Shown in pieces: positions 10,640-20,470 of a stretch of 64,000 bases of DNA. Origin of the DNA: Diplonema papillatum (taxonomy: Eukaryota; Euglenozoa; Diplonemea; Diplonemida; Diplonemidae). The stretch lies in NCBI GenBank assembly GCA_030068145.1, contig JAPJBO010000178.1, forward strand, positions 186,001 to 250,000, read 5' to 3'. Made by a program: the position numbers and the translations under genes. The notes below the pieces were generated by a model. That model was not told the origin of the DNA. It saw only the letters and a list, made by a program, of their open reading frames with translations, and ran no database searches. The number at the start of each line of letters is the position of its first letter. Within the stretch, counting starts at the first letter, position 1.

Positions 10640-10850
10640 AAAGCCGAATTGGCTCGAATAGAGGCTTCATTCACATTGCATGTGCGTACTCCAGTCTCGA
10701 AACATTTCAATACGCGCTGGGCAACTGTGTAGAGCCCCGCCAAGCCCCCAGTGCTTATTTCGACGAGGCTAGACAACTACAAAACGGGTCATCCTTCCAC
10801 TCCACGTTAGAAAGAACGTGAATAGCCTCTATTCGAGCCAACCCCACGTT
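10640..10850. repeat. MITE-like inverted repeat
   Basis: GGCTCGAATAGAGGC at about 10652 recurs inverted at about 10826-10845 (GCCTCTATTCGAGCC), with related flanking bases on each side. The left half is also found at 20500-20600, beside the coiled-coil exon. No coding potential is seen. Confidence 0.5.
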
Positions 10851-11029
10851 TCTGGAAACGAGTTTGAAGGTGTATTGTTTTGACTGGATTTAGTGGGGAG
10901 CTAGCTTTTTCCACCCCTGCCTTTTTTTTTTTTTTTTTTTTTTTCAGGCCACCAGGCAGGGATTTATATAGCTTTTCCTCCTCTGCAGAAAAGTCCTTTT
11001 CGCCCTCGGGGTCCTGTGGTGGATCCAAA

Positions 11030-12500
11030 ATTAATTAGAATTGGTAGTCAAGAGGCAAGCACTACCAGGGCAGCCCAGCCCAACCCAGTGTTGGAACAAG
11101 AATCAGACGAAATGGTTAAGCTAATTTGTAAGACAGGGGGGGTCTGGGGGGCAGCGCCCCCCAGCGCACGGTACGGTACAGCGAAGAATTTCCGCGCCGG
11201 TCAACTCCTAGTATTGAATCCAAATTCAGTTAGAACCGGTAGTCAACGTCTGATGCCGAACCCCAAATCTAATTAGAATCGGTACTCAACGTCCAATTTC
11301 CGATCCTGAATTTAATTAGAATTGGTAGTCAACGTCCAATTTCCGATTCCAAATTTAAATAGAATTGGTAGTCAACGTTCAGGTTTGGCTCCAAATTTAA
11401 TTAAAATTGGTAGTCAACGTCTAGGTTCGGATCCACAACCAATTAGACTTGGTAGTCAACGTCTGATGCCAAATCCAAAATTTAATTAGAATTGATAGGC
11501 AACGTCCAGTTTCGGATTCCAAATTTAATTACAATCCGTAGTCAACGTCTGATGTCGTATCCAAAATTTAATTAGAAGTGGTAGTCAACGTCCAAATTCG
11601 GATCCCAAATTTAATTAGAATTGGTAGTCAACGTCCAACTTCCGATTCTGAATTTAATTAGAATTGGTAGTCAACGTCTAATGTCGGATCCCAAATTTAA
11701 TTAGAAGTGGTAGTCAACGTCTATTGTCGGATCCAAATTTAATTAGAATTGCTAGGCAACGTCCAGTTTCGGATCCCAAATTTAATTACAATTGGTAGTC
11801 AACGTCCAGTTTCGGATTCCAAATTTAATTACAATCCGTAGTCAACGTCTGATGTCGTATCCAAAATTTAATTAGAAGTGGTAGTCAACGTCCAAATTCG
11901 GATCCCAAATTTAATTAGAATTGGTAGTCAACGTCCAACTTCTAATGTCGGATCCCAAATTTAATTAGAAGTGGTAGTCAACGTCTATTGTCGGATCCAA
12001 ATTTAATTAGAATTGGTAGTCAACATCCAATTTCGGATTCTGAATTTAACTAGAATTGGTAGTCAACGTTCAATTTTGAATCCAAATTTAATTAGAATTG
12101 GTAGTCAACGTTCGATTTTGAATCCAAATTTAATTAGAATTGGTAGTCAACGTCCAATTTCCGATCTCAAATTTAATTAGAATTGGTAGTCAACGTTCAA
12201 TTTTGAATCCAAATTTCATTAGAATTGGTAGTCAACGTCCAATTTCCGATCTCAAATTTAATTAGAATTGGTAGTCAACGTTCAATTTTGAATCCAAATT
12301 TAATTAGAATTGGTAGTCAACGTTCAATTTTGAATCCAAATTTAATTAGAATTGGTAGTCAACGTCCAATTTCCGATCTCAAATTTAATTAGAATTGGTA
12401 GTCAACGTCCAATTTCCGATCCCAAATTTAATTAGAATTGGTAGTCAACGTCCAATTTCCGATCCCAAATTTAATTAGACTTGGTAGTCAACGTCTCGCC
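11030..12500 (+). repeat. Minisatellite, 43-45-bp unit, about 30 copies
   Basis: Units carry AATTGGTAGTCAACGTCC followed by a variable 10-12 nt and AAATTTAATTAG. The unit is AT-rich in a GC-rich neighbourhood. Blocks of several units are repeated as a higher-order unit: about 11510-11640 and 11812-11942 match. The array lies inside the long intron 1 of the coiled-coil gene. Confidence 0.9.
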
Positions 12501-12660
12501 TCCCACCACCTCCGCCCCTGGCCCTCCTGCCTCCTCTTTCCCCGCCTCCGTTTTACTCTTCCTGCCCCCATGGCTTCGCCATGGCTTTCGCCATGGCTTC
12601 GTCCCTCACCCCCGCTGATCCCGGTTGGTAGTGACCCGGCCTTACCCCAACCCCCAGCCC

Positions 12661-12745
12661 AAAATTAAGTCAATTTTTTTTTTCGCGCTCGGGGTGGCCC
12701 CGAGCCCCAGACCCATATATAAATCACTGCCACCAGGGCAGGGAT
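12661..12745 (-). mobile_element. SINE-4 3' end, 5'-truncated
   Basis: The minus strand reads a hairpin (GCTCGGGG-CCA-CCCCGAGC) followed by GCG and an A run. It is identical in layout to the 3' end of the longer copy at 13366-13665. A 5'-truncated copy of this kind fits target-primed reverse transcription. Confidence 0.6.
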
Positions 12746-12799
12746 TTATATAGCTTTTGCTCCTCTGAAGAAAAGTCCTTTTTCCCCTCGGGGTCCTGT

Positions 12800-13135
12800 C
12801 CCGGATCCAAAATTAATTAGAATTGGTAGTCAACGTCCAATTTCCGATCCCAAATTTAATTAGAATTGGTAGTCAACGTTCGATTTTGAATCCAAATTTA
12901 AGTAGAATTGGTAGTCAACGTCCAATTTCCGATCCCAAATTTAATTAGAATTGGTAGTCAACGTTCAATTTTGAATCCAAATTTAATTAGAATTGGTAGT
13001 CAACGTCCAATTTCGGATCCCAAATTTAATTAGAATTGGTAGTCAACGTCCAATTTCCGATCCCAAATTTAATTAGAATTGGTAGTCAACGTTCAATTTC
13101 CGATCCCAAATTTAATTAGACTTGGTAGTCAACGT
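12800..13135 (+). repeat. Second minisatellite array, about 8 copies
   Basis: It has the same 43-45-bp unit as 11030-12500. Both arrays are preceded by the same ~70-bp lead (AGGGATTTATATAGC, CTCGGGGTCCTGT) and followed by the same GC-rich tail, so a whole cassette was duplicated. The two cassettes differ mainly in unit number. Confidence 0.9.
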
Positions 13136-13220
13136 CTCGCCTCCCACCACCCCCTTTGGCCCTCCGCCCCTGGCCCTCCTGCCTCCTCTTTCCCCGCCTC
13201 CGTTTTACTCTTCCTGCCCC

Positions 13221-13297
13221 CATGGCTTCGCCATGGCTTTCGCCATGACTTCGCCATGGCTTCGCCATGGCTTCGCCATGGCTTCGCCATGGCTTCG
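13221..13297 (+). repeat. 12-bp tandem repeat, about 6-7 units
   Basis: ATGGCTTCGCC units repeat head to tail. The sister cassette at 12568-12600 has only two to three units, so this is a copy-number expansion after duplication. Confidence 0.85.
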
Positions 13298-13365
13298 TCC
13301 CTCACCCCCGCTGATCCCGGTTGGTAGTGACCCGGCCCTACCCCAACCCCCAGCCCAAAATTAAT

Positions 13366-13665
13366 TCAATTTTTTTTTTTTCGCGCTCGGGGTGGCCCCG
13401 AGCCCCAGACCCATATATAAATCACTGCACCAGGGCACCTTACTCCACTCCTTTGAGGTCCCCTTGATGGGGATGCTTGGGAAACCATACTAGGTATGGA
13501 AGCCATCCTTTCGCGGACCAGTTTCCGCAGGGCTATTGAACTAGGGCTTTCATCTGGGAGTTCATCCCCAAACGCCTGGAGAAGTTGGCCAATCAGGAAT
13601 CGAACCAGCGACCCTCGGGTTATCAATCTGGCGTCCTGACCGCTATACCAGGTGTGCCCCTGCTC
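13366..13665 (-). mobile_element. SINE-4, tRNA-like head, 3' hairpin and A tail
   Basis: On the minus strand the head (about 13655-13580) has a box-A-like TGGTATAGCGG and a perfect box B (GGTTCGATTCC). The body runs about 200 nt. The 3' end is a perfect stem-loop (GCTCGGGG-CCA-CCCCGAGC) followed by an A run of about 13. The tRNA fold itself is poor: anticodon and acceptor stems mispair. I therefore call this a tRNA-derived SINE rather than a tRNA gene. Confidence 0.6.
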
Positions 13666-13732
13666 ACCTGTTCTCAAGAACTAACACGAGACAGGTATCC
13701 ACCGTACCGATAACCGATAACCTGCTCAAAAG

Positions 13733-13910
13733 CGTATGGGTGGCAGAGTGAGCTGGCTTCGGCCTTCAGGCCGGGTTCGAACCCCGCCCATGACACTTTT
13801 CCGGTCGAAGATTGTTTTCGAGGTTTGTTGCGTTTCGGGGTCTGATGTGCCCGAGATTTGCGTTTTTTGCGGAGTTTCTCAGTATCTCGCGGTATTTGGG
13901 TCACCCCGCC
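13733..13910 (+). mobile_element. SINE-3, best tRNA-like head
   Basis: It has box A TGGCAGAGTGAG (13741-13752) and box B GGTTCGAACCC (13774-13784), about 22 nt apart, shorter than in a normal tRNA. The same body follows as in the copies at 9.8 and 20.3 kb. Downstream to about 14500 are T-rich and G/C-run repeats without genes. Confidence 0.6.
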
Positions 13911-14519
13911 GGGGAGGGCGGCGGGAAAAGGCTGCCTCAGGGCGCCCCCCCCCCCGGGTACGAGGCCAAACTTTACCCGTACTCGGTGGTCGGGGGGGGT
14001 CTGCAATGTTGGCACCCTACCTGTTTTTCTTTTGTTTTTCTTTGTTTTTTTGCTGTTTTTTTGCTCTGGAGGTATGTGTTTTTTTGCCCTGGTGGTCTGC
14101 TGGTGCACTCTTGCTGGCTCGGGTGAGCCAGGGTCTTCCACGTGCAGGCCAGCGGTCTGATGAGGTGGCATTTCGAGTACTTATCAGAAGCTTTTGAAGC
14201 AGTCTGCAGAATTATCAGGATTGTTGAGCAGTAGCTGAATGGTCTTGGCAGGCAGGATGGGAAGAGCTGGGTGTTTTTGGTGGCTTAGGTGCGGTGTAGC
14301 AAGGTTCGGCCGGGCGTGTGCACGAGTATTTGGGTTCACCAGGAGGGCCTTGTTTTTTTGTTTTTTTGCGTTTTTTTGTTTTTTTGCTGTTTTTTTTGCT
14401 CCAGGATTCGTTTTTTTGCCGACATTGGGGGTCTGGGGGGTGTCCCCCCCGGGTACCAGCGCCAAACTTTACCCGTGCTCGGTGGGACGGGGGGGGGGGG
14501 GGTGTCCCCCCCCGGGTAC

Positions 14520-14770
14520 GAGCACCGACCTTAGCTTCACCCGGACTTTACCACTCTGGCCGAACTTCGCTTCGTGCCCGAACTTTTTTTAGCACCCGCG
14601 CTTAGCACCAGACCTTAGCTTCGCCCGAACTTAGCATCACTCGAACTTAGCGTCGTCCGAGCTAAGCTTCACCAGAACTTGGCATCGCCCGAACTTTACT
14701 GTTCCCCGAGCTTTAACTGCTGCCTCCAGTCTCGCCCCGTGCCGGTCTTTGGCCGAGCGCACGTACTTTG
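14520..14770 (-). repeat. CGCCCGAACTT short-repeat tract with inverted SINE-3 head
   Basis: Degenerate 15-20-bp repeats (CTTAGCTTCGCCCGAA type) end in the inverted SINE-3 head (GGCCGAGCGCACGTAC). The layout is the same as in 10080-10365 and 32225-32510. Confidence 0.6.
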
Positions 14771-14890
14771 CAAAATGCATTTGCTAGGCACAAGTAATAG
14801 GCGCGATGCTAGTCTGTACGTGCGGAGGAAGTTAGCCTGTCAGTGAGTGAACATGATCGTTCTCCTTGCCAGCGTTCTTTTTCAAGTTTG

Positions 14891-15166
14891 CAATTAACCA
14901 CATACGGACGAACTACGCCATATGGCGTAGTTAATTCATTAATTCGCGGGTATCTGCAAGACGCCACGGGTCCGTCCTGGGTCACTTCCATGTGTATTCA
15001 TTCAGCGTCGGGGTGCGCAATTGAAAGATCTGCCACGAAATCTTTCAAATGCGCCTCGATTCCCATTTTTGACCTACGAAACCCCCTTTTGAGTATGACC
15101 CAAGGTTTGCCTTGAAAGGTCCATTTCCCCAAAACTAGCACCCACCCTCCGTCCGTATGGTTAATT
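14891..15166. repeat. Inverted repeat with internal 22-nt palindrome
   Basis: AATTAACCACATACGGACG at 14892 recurs inverted near 15147-15166. Just inside the left arm is a perfect palindrome (AACTACGCCATATGGCGTAGTT less two bases each side, 14911-14932). This could be a small non-autonomous DNA element. No target duplication was identified. Confidence 0.5.
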
Positions 15167-15324
15167 AGCGTTTACTGTGGGTTTAAAGGTTCGGTATATT
15201 AGAATCTGTGGTTGACCATTGAGGCTGGGAGTGCCAGTGAAAAGGGATGTAAACCGCCCCTCCAATACCCAAGCCTCTGCGATCAACCGGAGACTTTAAA
15301 ATACCGACCTTCTAATCCACAAAG

Positions 15325-15745
15325 TACGTGCGCTCGGCTAAAGGCCGGCGCGGGGCGAGACTGGAGGCAGCTGTTAAAGTTCGGGAAACAGTAAAGTTCG
15401 GGCGCAGCTAAGTTCGGGGCCGATGTCGAGCGATGCTCAGTGATGCAAATTTCTGGTGAACCAAAGTTCGGGTGAAGCTAAGTTCTGGTGGAAAAAAGTT
15501 CGGGCGAAGCAAAGTTCGGGCGAAGCTAACTGCTGCTAAGTTACAGTGAACCAAAGTTCGGGCGCAGCTAAGTTCGGGCGCAGCTGAGTTCGGGCGAAGC
15601 TAAGTTCTGGGTGAACCAAAGTTCGGGCGAAGCTAAGTTCTGGTGAAGCAAAGCAAAGTTCGGGCGAAGCAAAGTTTGGGTTCTGGTGATGAGTTCGGCG
15701 TGTGGTAGCAAGTTTAGCCTGTGTTGGCAAGTTCGGCGCCAGTGC
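15325..15745 (+). repeat. Inverted CGCCCGAACTT tract with SINE-3 head
   Basis: It opens with GTGCGCTCGGCTAAAGGCC and continues as AAGTTCGGGCGAAGC repeats, the opposite orientation to 14520-14770. It directly precedes the LINE. Confidence 0.6.
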
Positions 15746-16050
15746 CCGGGGGGGAGACCCCCCCGGACCCCGACTCCGTTTCCCGTGGTGGCCCAAATAC
15801 CGCATTCTCATGGCCGACGACAGCAGGCGCAGTACCGAGAGCCTTGCGTAGACTAGAGCAAAAAAAAAAAAAAAGTAGACTTTTAGCGCCGGGCGTTGCT
15901 ATCGCCGTCTACCCCCTGTCAGGCGGTCAATACAAGCCGCCCGGGCGCAGGGACAACGCGACGCGTCGTCACCCGGCGCTCGCTACTCCGGCACTATGCA
16001 ACAACGCCGCCGTCGAGAAGAGGGCGTCGGGTGCCGCTGTCGCCAACACG

Positions 16051-19000
16051 ATGAGCAATGAAGACGACGGCAACGAGCAACGAGCAGGCCCCACCGTCGT
16101 GACGACAACAGACGCGCCGCCGTCCGCCGTCCCACAGACAGCAGCTCCCGCACCGTGCACATCTGGTGTTATCCAAGAGTTCGGGAACTGCTACTACACG
16201 CCGGCCTACGCGCCGGCCGGCTGCGCCGCCGGATTGCTCTGCCGCGAGCAGAGCCCTTGGTACGCACAGTGCTTTGTGAACGCTGGGTCTACACCCTCTG
16301 TATTGATTCGGCCGTTCGGAAACTGCCACAACAGGCCTGCCTACTGCGCCGCTGGCTCGCTCTATATCAATCGCAATCCTTGGTATTCGCGGTGCTTGCC
16401 AAATTCCATGGTCGCTGACGACGAGCGCCCAAACACGGCACACCCGCCAGAAACCGCCCACTCCTCGCCTCTTGGTGCTGACGGCAGGTACGAACACGAG
16501 CACCGCGGCTCGTTCCCCGCAGTCGGTTGCCGTGAAGACCGACCACGCACTCGGCCATCCGCGATCACAGCCACTGACACTGTCTGGTCGCCTCAAGACC
16601 AACGGCCGGTCCTTTCCGACCTCACCAACGCCATCGTCGCGCCTTGCCTCCCAGGCCTTCCACAGCCCCCTCGTTCCGTACTGCGGAGTCAGTCAGCAAG
16701 GCAACGGAGGTTGCAAAGGGCGGCTGACCGGCGTCGGAGTGCGCGCCGGGGGCTATGTGCTACTCTCTCCGGTAACGTGCTTGTCATCCACTCTTGTGCA
16801 CCCTGGTTCTCATTTGTTTCGGTTGCGGTTGCCCGAACAACACACACGCCCGCGCTGGTCACCCCTCCGTCGCCCATGGCTACTCCAGACGTCTCGCCCC
16901 CGGCCAGATGTGAAAGCTCGTCCTCTTTCATCGTCACCGGTGTCGACGGGAAGCGGCACTGTTTGACCGCCAACCTCGATGATCGGCTCGACGATGTCCT
17001 CGAGGGGCGCGGGCTCCTCCTTTGTCCCGGCGTCCGAGTGGTTCGTGGCTGCGGAGCACCACTTCCCCTCGACACGCCGCTTCGGGAGATCGGCTTCGAT
17101 GCCGGGCTCTCGCCGTCACTCAGCATCCTGCCGTCTGTACTCGGGGGCAAGCGATCGGGGTTTGGCAGCCGCCAAGGGCAAGGACGAGGGATAGGTTCGA
17201 GCGGGCGCCCGAGCGTACCTTCCGGGCGGGGCTCCATGGCTGGGGTATCTGGCCGCGGCTCGGGTACGGTTGTACACGAGGTCTGCGGTTCGGAGGGTAG
17301 GGGCAAGGGCCAACGCCCGCTGGAACGGGACGATTACGGCCCCAGCGCGTCCTCCGCCTCTGCCTCCCACTCTGCCGTCCCCGGCGCCGTCGACGGGCTG
17401 TACCCTGGTTGGGAAGCTCCTGAGGCCCGTTTCCGAGCCACCATGCCGATGCCCGACACCCCTTGGAACGAGGTGCAGCAGCACGCGCACGCTCTTGCCC
17501 GCACGCGCCTCCACTGGGCTGTTGACCGCCAGGAGATCAACGGCATCTGGGGAGTGACTGCGGACAGAGAGCTGTCCAAGGACAGCCTGAACACGTTTGT
17601 CCGCGCCACATTTGCGGTACCTGCTGTTCTGGGCGAGGCCACCCTGAAGTCGAGTGGATTCGGCACCGTCTTCTTCGAGCCGCTTGCTAATGACCACGAG
17701 TACCGGGTCATTAACCTCGGTGAGATCCCCGTGAACGAGGCCCAGGACCTAGCGAGCAGCATCCCTGACCTCCACTGGGGTCTCACCTTCTGCCGAGCTG
17801 CACTGGGGATCCGCGTAAAGGCTGCTGACTACAAGCGGGCCATTGCCCAGCTGCCCCCCTTGCCCCCACCCATCGGCTATTTCGAGGTACAGGGTGTACC
17901 ATGCCGCACCAACGGGGGTCTGCTAAGTCGCAACCTCCGCGACCTTGGCTGGGGCGTCACGCCGCTCTTCCGCACGCGAAAGGGCGGACGTTTTCTCACC
18001 TGGGTGGTGAAGTCGGAGACGCTCCCCGGGACGGATACCCTACGGACCGCTCAGGGCCCCACACTCAGGTTCAAGCGCATCCCCCGCTGCCCGCTCGAGC
18101 CGGCCCAAACCGACAACTCCCCACGCCTTTCCGACAGCTTCCGCGCCCCGTCTGCCACCTCGGCCAGCCAACCGAACAGCTGTTCCCCACCGCCCCTGTC
18201 GCTCGCCGACCTCACCAGGCTACACGGTGCGGCCGTTGCACAACGCATCGTCGACGGCCTTCGCCTCCTCGGCGAACAAACAGAACCCCCGAGAGGCAAA
18301 CCCCTGGCTGGCGGCCTCACCATCGCGGCAGCCGACTTCCCTGACGACGAGCCGGCTATGGATGTCGACGCTGTGAGCTCGAGTAGCGAGGAGGTTAGGC
18401 CTTGCTCGCCCCCCCCAGCGGCCCCCCAGCCTATTCCCCCTCCCGGCACAACTGACGTCTCGCAGACGGACGCTCTTGCTGCAGCCTTGGGCCAATTCCA
18501 GGCCTTGTCTGCGCAAATGCAGGCTGGATACCGAGACGCGGTGGCCAAGACCGAGGTCGACTTGCTCTCCGGCTTCCGCATGATCACGGATGAGGTCTAC
18601 AGCAAGGTTGCCGGCCTCTCCGAGGAGATCCGAGCGCAGGGCGCGGCACTCTCGAGCACCCGCTCGGAGCTTGCCGCCGACATCCAAAAGCGCGGCGCGG
18701 AGATGGAGGGCCCCTTCCGCGATTTGGCCGCGGCGGTCAGGCTTCAAAGCGCTGCCCTCGACACACTGCGGGGCGAACTGCCCGCTCGCGGGCATGACCT
18801 GGACCGCCGCCCGAAGGTTGTGCTGCGGAAGAAAGCGCGGGACAGGTCAGCAGACCACGAAGCTGAGCTCTGTAAGGGAGAGGCTACCCTCCCCCCCCAG
18901 CCCGAAACCAGTTCCGAGCAGGTGTCCCGGACGCAGGTGGATCTACCAGTTGACAGTGCCGAACCTTTGCTGCAGGCGCCGCAGCCACACGACACTCCGC

Positions 19001-19539
19001 TGCCCCTGGTACCACCCCCCGCTACCCATTCCCCTTCCCCCGCTAAGCCCCGGTCGGCCCTGAAGACTGGGAAGGGACCCAACACCAAGGACACGGCCGA
19101 GCGTGCTGCACGGGAGAGGTCTCTGCTGCGGAAACGATCGGCACGTCCCGCTGTGGATCCAGCGCCCCTGCCGCCCACAGCCGAGCCGCCCCGACCCCAA
19201 TGCACCCCCGAGCTTCGGGCGGATCAACCGCAAACTCCTGACCCCGCCCTCGCCACCAGAGCCACCGTCGCGGGCCGGGGCAGAAGTCCGTTTGCGGAGT
19301 ATCCCCCCCCGCGATCCCGCAGCGCTCCCGAGAGCCTCACCCCGCAGGGTCCGAGGGGAGCCGGGCGGTCCCCGGCCAGTAACGCAACGCCGCCAACTGG
19401 GCTTCTGCCCCAACAGCAACCCTCGCCCCCCGCCGGAGCACGTTCGACTGAAGGGGGGTCGTTGGCTCTCCCGGGCGACGGGCCGAGCTTCGACGGGTCG
19501 TTGCCTGATTACAGCCCCCCGCTCCTATCACAGCACTGA
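16051..19539 (+). CDS. LINE ORF1 protein with CBM1, ubiquitin-like and coiled-coil parts (1162 aa)
   Basis: The start is the first ATG (MSNEDDGNEQ); the frame is open further upstream but only from a GTG inside repeat DNA. Residues 44-74 match the CBM1 cellulose-binding module: four Cys spaced 10-5-9 with the PWY aromatic motif. Residues 89-115 are a second module with one Cys replaced by Tyr. Residues 291-366 look like a ubiquitin fold (GK turn, ALPLDTPLREIGF-like strand and helix) ending LGG. Residues ~450-676 resemble LINE ORF1 nucleic-acid-binding regions (WGVTPLFRTRKGGRFLTWVV). Residues ~809-912 are a coiled coil, then a Pro/Arg-rich tail. The likely role is an RNA-binding ORF1p; why it should bind polysaccharide or carry a ubiquitin fold is unknown. 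It ends in a single TGA, after which the same frame stays open into ORF2. Confidence 0.75.
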   Translation: MSNEDDGNEQRAGPTVVTTTDAPPSAVPQTAAPAPCTSGVIQEFGNCYYTPAYAPAGCAAGLLCREQSPWYAQCFVNAGSTPSVLIRPFGNCHNRPAYCAAGSLYINRNPWYSRCLPNSMVADDERPNTAHPPETAHSSPLGADGRYEHEHRGSFPAVGCREDRPRTRPSAITATDTVWSPQDQRPVLSDLTNAIVAPCLPGLPQPPRSVLRSQSARQRRLQRAADRRRSARRGLCATLSGNVLVIHSCAPWFSFVSVAVARTTHTPALVTPPSPMATPDVSPPARCESSSSFIVTGVDGKRHCLTANLDDRLDDVLEGRGLLLCPGVRVVRGCGAPLPLDTPLREIGFDAGLSPSLSILPSVLGGKRSGFGSRQGQGRGIGSSGRPSVPSGRGSMAGVSGRGSGTVVHEVCGSEGRGKGQRPLERDDYGPSASSASASHSAVPGAVDGLYPGWEAPEARFRATMPMPDTPWNEVQQHAHALARTRLHWAVDRQEINGIWGVTADRELSKDSLNTFVRATFAVPAVLGEATLKSSGFGTVFFEPLANDHEYRVINLGEIPVNEAQDLASSIPDLHWGLTFCRAALGIRVKAADYKRAIAQLPPLPPPIGYFEVQGVPCRTNGGLLSRNLRDLGWGVTPLFRTRKGGRFLTWVVKSETLPGTDTLRTAQGPTLRFKRIPRCPLEPAQTDNSPRLSDSFRAPSATSASQPNSCSPPPLSLADLTRLHGAAVAQRIVDGLRLLGEQTEPPRGKPLAGGLTIAAADFPDDEPAMDVDAVSSSSEEVRPCSPPPAAPQPIPPPGTTDVSQTDALAAALGQFQALSAQMQAGYRDAVAKTEVDLLSGFRMITDEVYSKVAGLSEEIRAQGAALSSTRSELAADIQKRGAEMEGPFRDLAAAVRLQSAALDTLRGELPARGHDLDRRPKVVLRKKARDRSADHEAELCKGEATLPPQPETSSEQVSRTQVDLPVDSAEPLLQAPQPHDTPLPLVPPPATHSPSPAKPRSALKTGKGPNTKDTAERAARERSLLRKRSARPAVDPAPLPPTAEPPRPQCTPELRADQPQTPDPALATRATVAGRGRSPFAEYPPPRSRSAPESLTPQGPRGAGRSPASNATPPTGLLPQQQPSPPAGARSTEGGSLALPGDGPSFDGSLPDYSPPLLSQH

Positions 19540-20299
19540 GGGCAGTCGCCCCCGCATCGAGGGGTAACCCCCCCCGATGCCCACCACCGCGCCCATCCGG
19601 CCGGTCCACCCCCCACCCCTGGCGCACCACCGCGAGCAGCCAACACCAATACTGCTTCGCGCCGGGAGCCGGCCCCTCCGCCGGGTCGCGGCCGGCGGCG
19701 GAGGCGCACCGCCAGTACCCCCGCTGCCGCTGCACCCTTTGACCCCGATAGCATCCTTTTGATCGTGTCGTTCAACTGCCGATCATTTTGGGCAAGGGAG
19801 TCCATCCCTGGCGGTACCAATAGTATCAGCCGAGGGGTCGCCAACATGTCTCCGAGGATCCCGGACATCCTGCTCCTTCAAGAGACATGGCTCTCGAGCA
19901 AGTCCCTTCCCCCTCGCCTCGACGGCTACCGAGTCTTCAGACGCGACCGAGACGGAGACGCCCGCGGCGGAGGTGTTCTCATCTTCGTTCGCACAAGCCT
20001 GCTCGCGACGGAAATCCCGCCCCCTGATATTGACGCCGACTCCTCTCTAGATTGCGTTGCTGTCGAGATCACTCGCATCGGCCTTCCCCCCCTGAGGGTG
20101 TACAATGTGTACCGCCCGCCCCGCAAGGAAGGGAGAGACCTGTGCATGGAGCCGTTCCCGAAGAACGACCACGTGGTCATCGCCGGTGATCTCAACGTCC
20201 ACCACCCGGACTGGTCTCGGGGAGCCGAGAACACAGGCGGAAAAATCCTCAGGGACTGGCTCGTCGAGGCCTCTGCCATGACCCTGAACGACCCGTCGG
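19540..20299 (+). pseudogene. LINE ORF2, endonuclease domain only (truncated)
   Basis: It is in the same frame as ORF1 and directly follows its TGA. Seventy-three sense codons with no ATG, Pro/Arg-rich like the ORF1 tail, lead into IVSFNCRSF. Endonuclease motifs in order are FNCRS (Asn), LLLQETWL (catalytic Glu), GGGVLIFV, VYNVYRPP and AGDLNVHHPDW (Asp-x-Asn, His). The SxxDL and SDH-type final motifs and all of reverse transcriptase are missing. The frame runs on to 20397 only through antisense SINE sequence. The APE-type endonuclease would nick target DNA for reverse transcription in an intact element. Without the C-terminal motifs it cannot be active. Confidence 0.75.
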
Positions 20300-20470
20300 T
20301 AGGTACTGCGAAACTCCGCAAAAAGCGCAAATTTCGGACACATTGGACCCCGAAACGCAACAAACCTCGAAAACAATCTTCGACCAAAAAAGTGTGATGG
20401 GCGGGGTTCGAACCCGGACCTACCGGCCTGAAGGCCGACGCCCGCTCACTCTGCCACTCGCATACCTTTC
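20299..20470 (-). mobile_element. SINE-3 copy at the LINE breakpoint
   Basis: The minus strand reads box A TGGCAGAGTGAG (20456-20445), box B GGTTCGAACCC (within 20403-20414) and the shared ~130-bp body, ending at the last LINE base. It is a clean copy of a tRNA-derived SINE. The 3' side of the LINE does not reappear past the SINE head, so this is not a simple insertion into an intact LINE. Confidence 0.7.

Larger units (their letters stand above)
15870..20299 (+). mobile_element. Non-LTR retrotransposon (LINE), 3'-truncated
   Basis: The element has a long ORF1 and the start of an ORF2 with an APE-type endonuclease. Reverse transcriptase is absent, because the sequence changes at about 20299 to a SINE-3 in the opposite orientation and then to other DNA. 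LINEs usually lose their 5' end; here the 5' part is kept. The 5' boundary is uncertain and was placed after an A run at 15861-15874. It lies antisense inside intron 1 of the proposed coiled-coil gene. Confidence 0.75.

Noticed and set aside
13580..13660. tRNA gene with apparent Ile-type anticodon loop TTGATAA
   Set aside because: Anticodon and acceptor stems mispair and a SINE body with a 3' hairpin and A tail follows; called a tRNA-derived SINE head.
15721..16050. N-terminal extension of LINE ORF1 from GTG at 15721
   Set aside because: This stretch is SINE-3-related repeat and an A-rich tract; the first ATG is at 16051.
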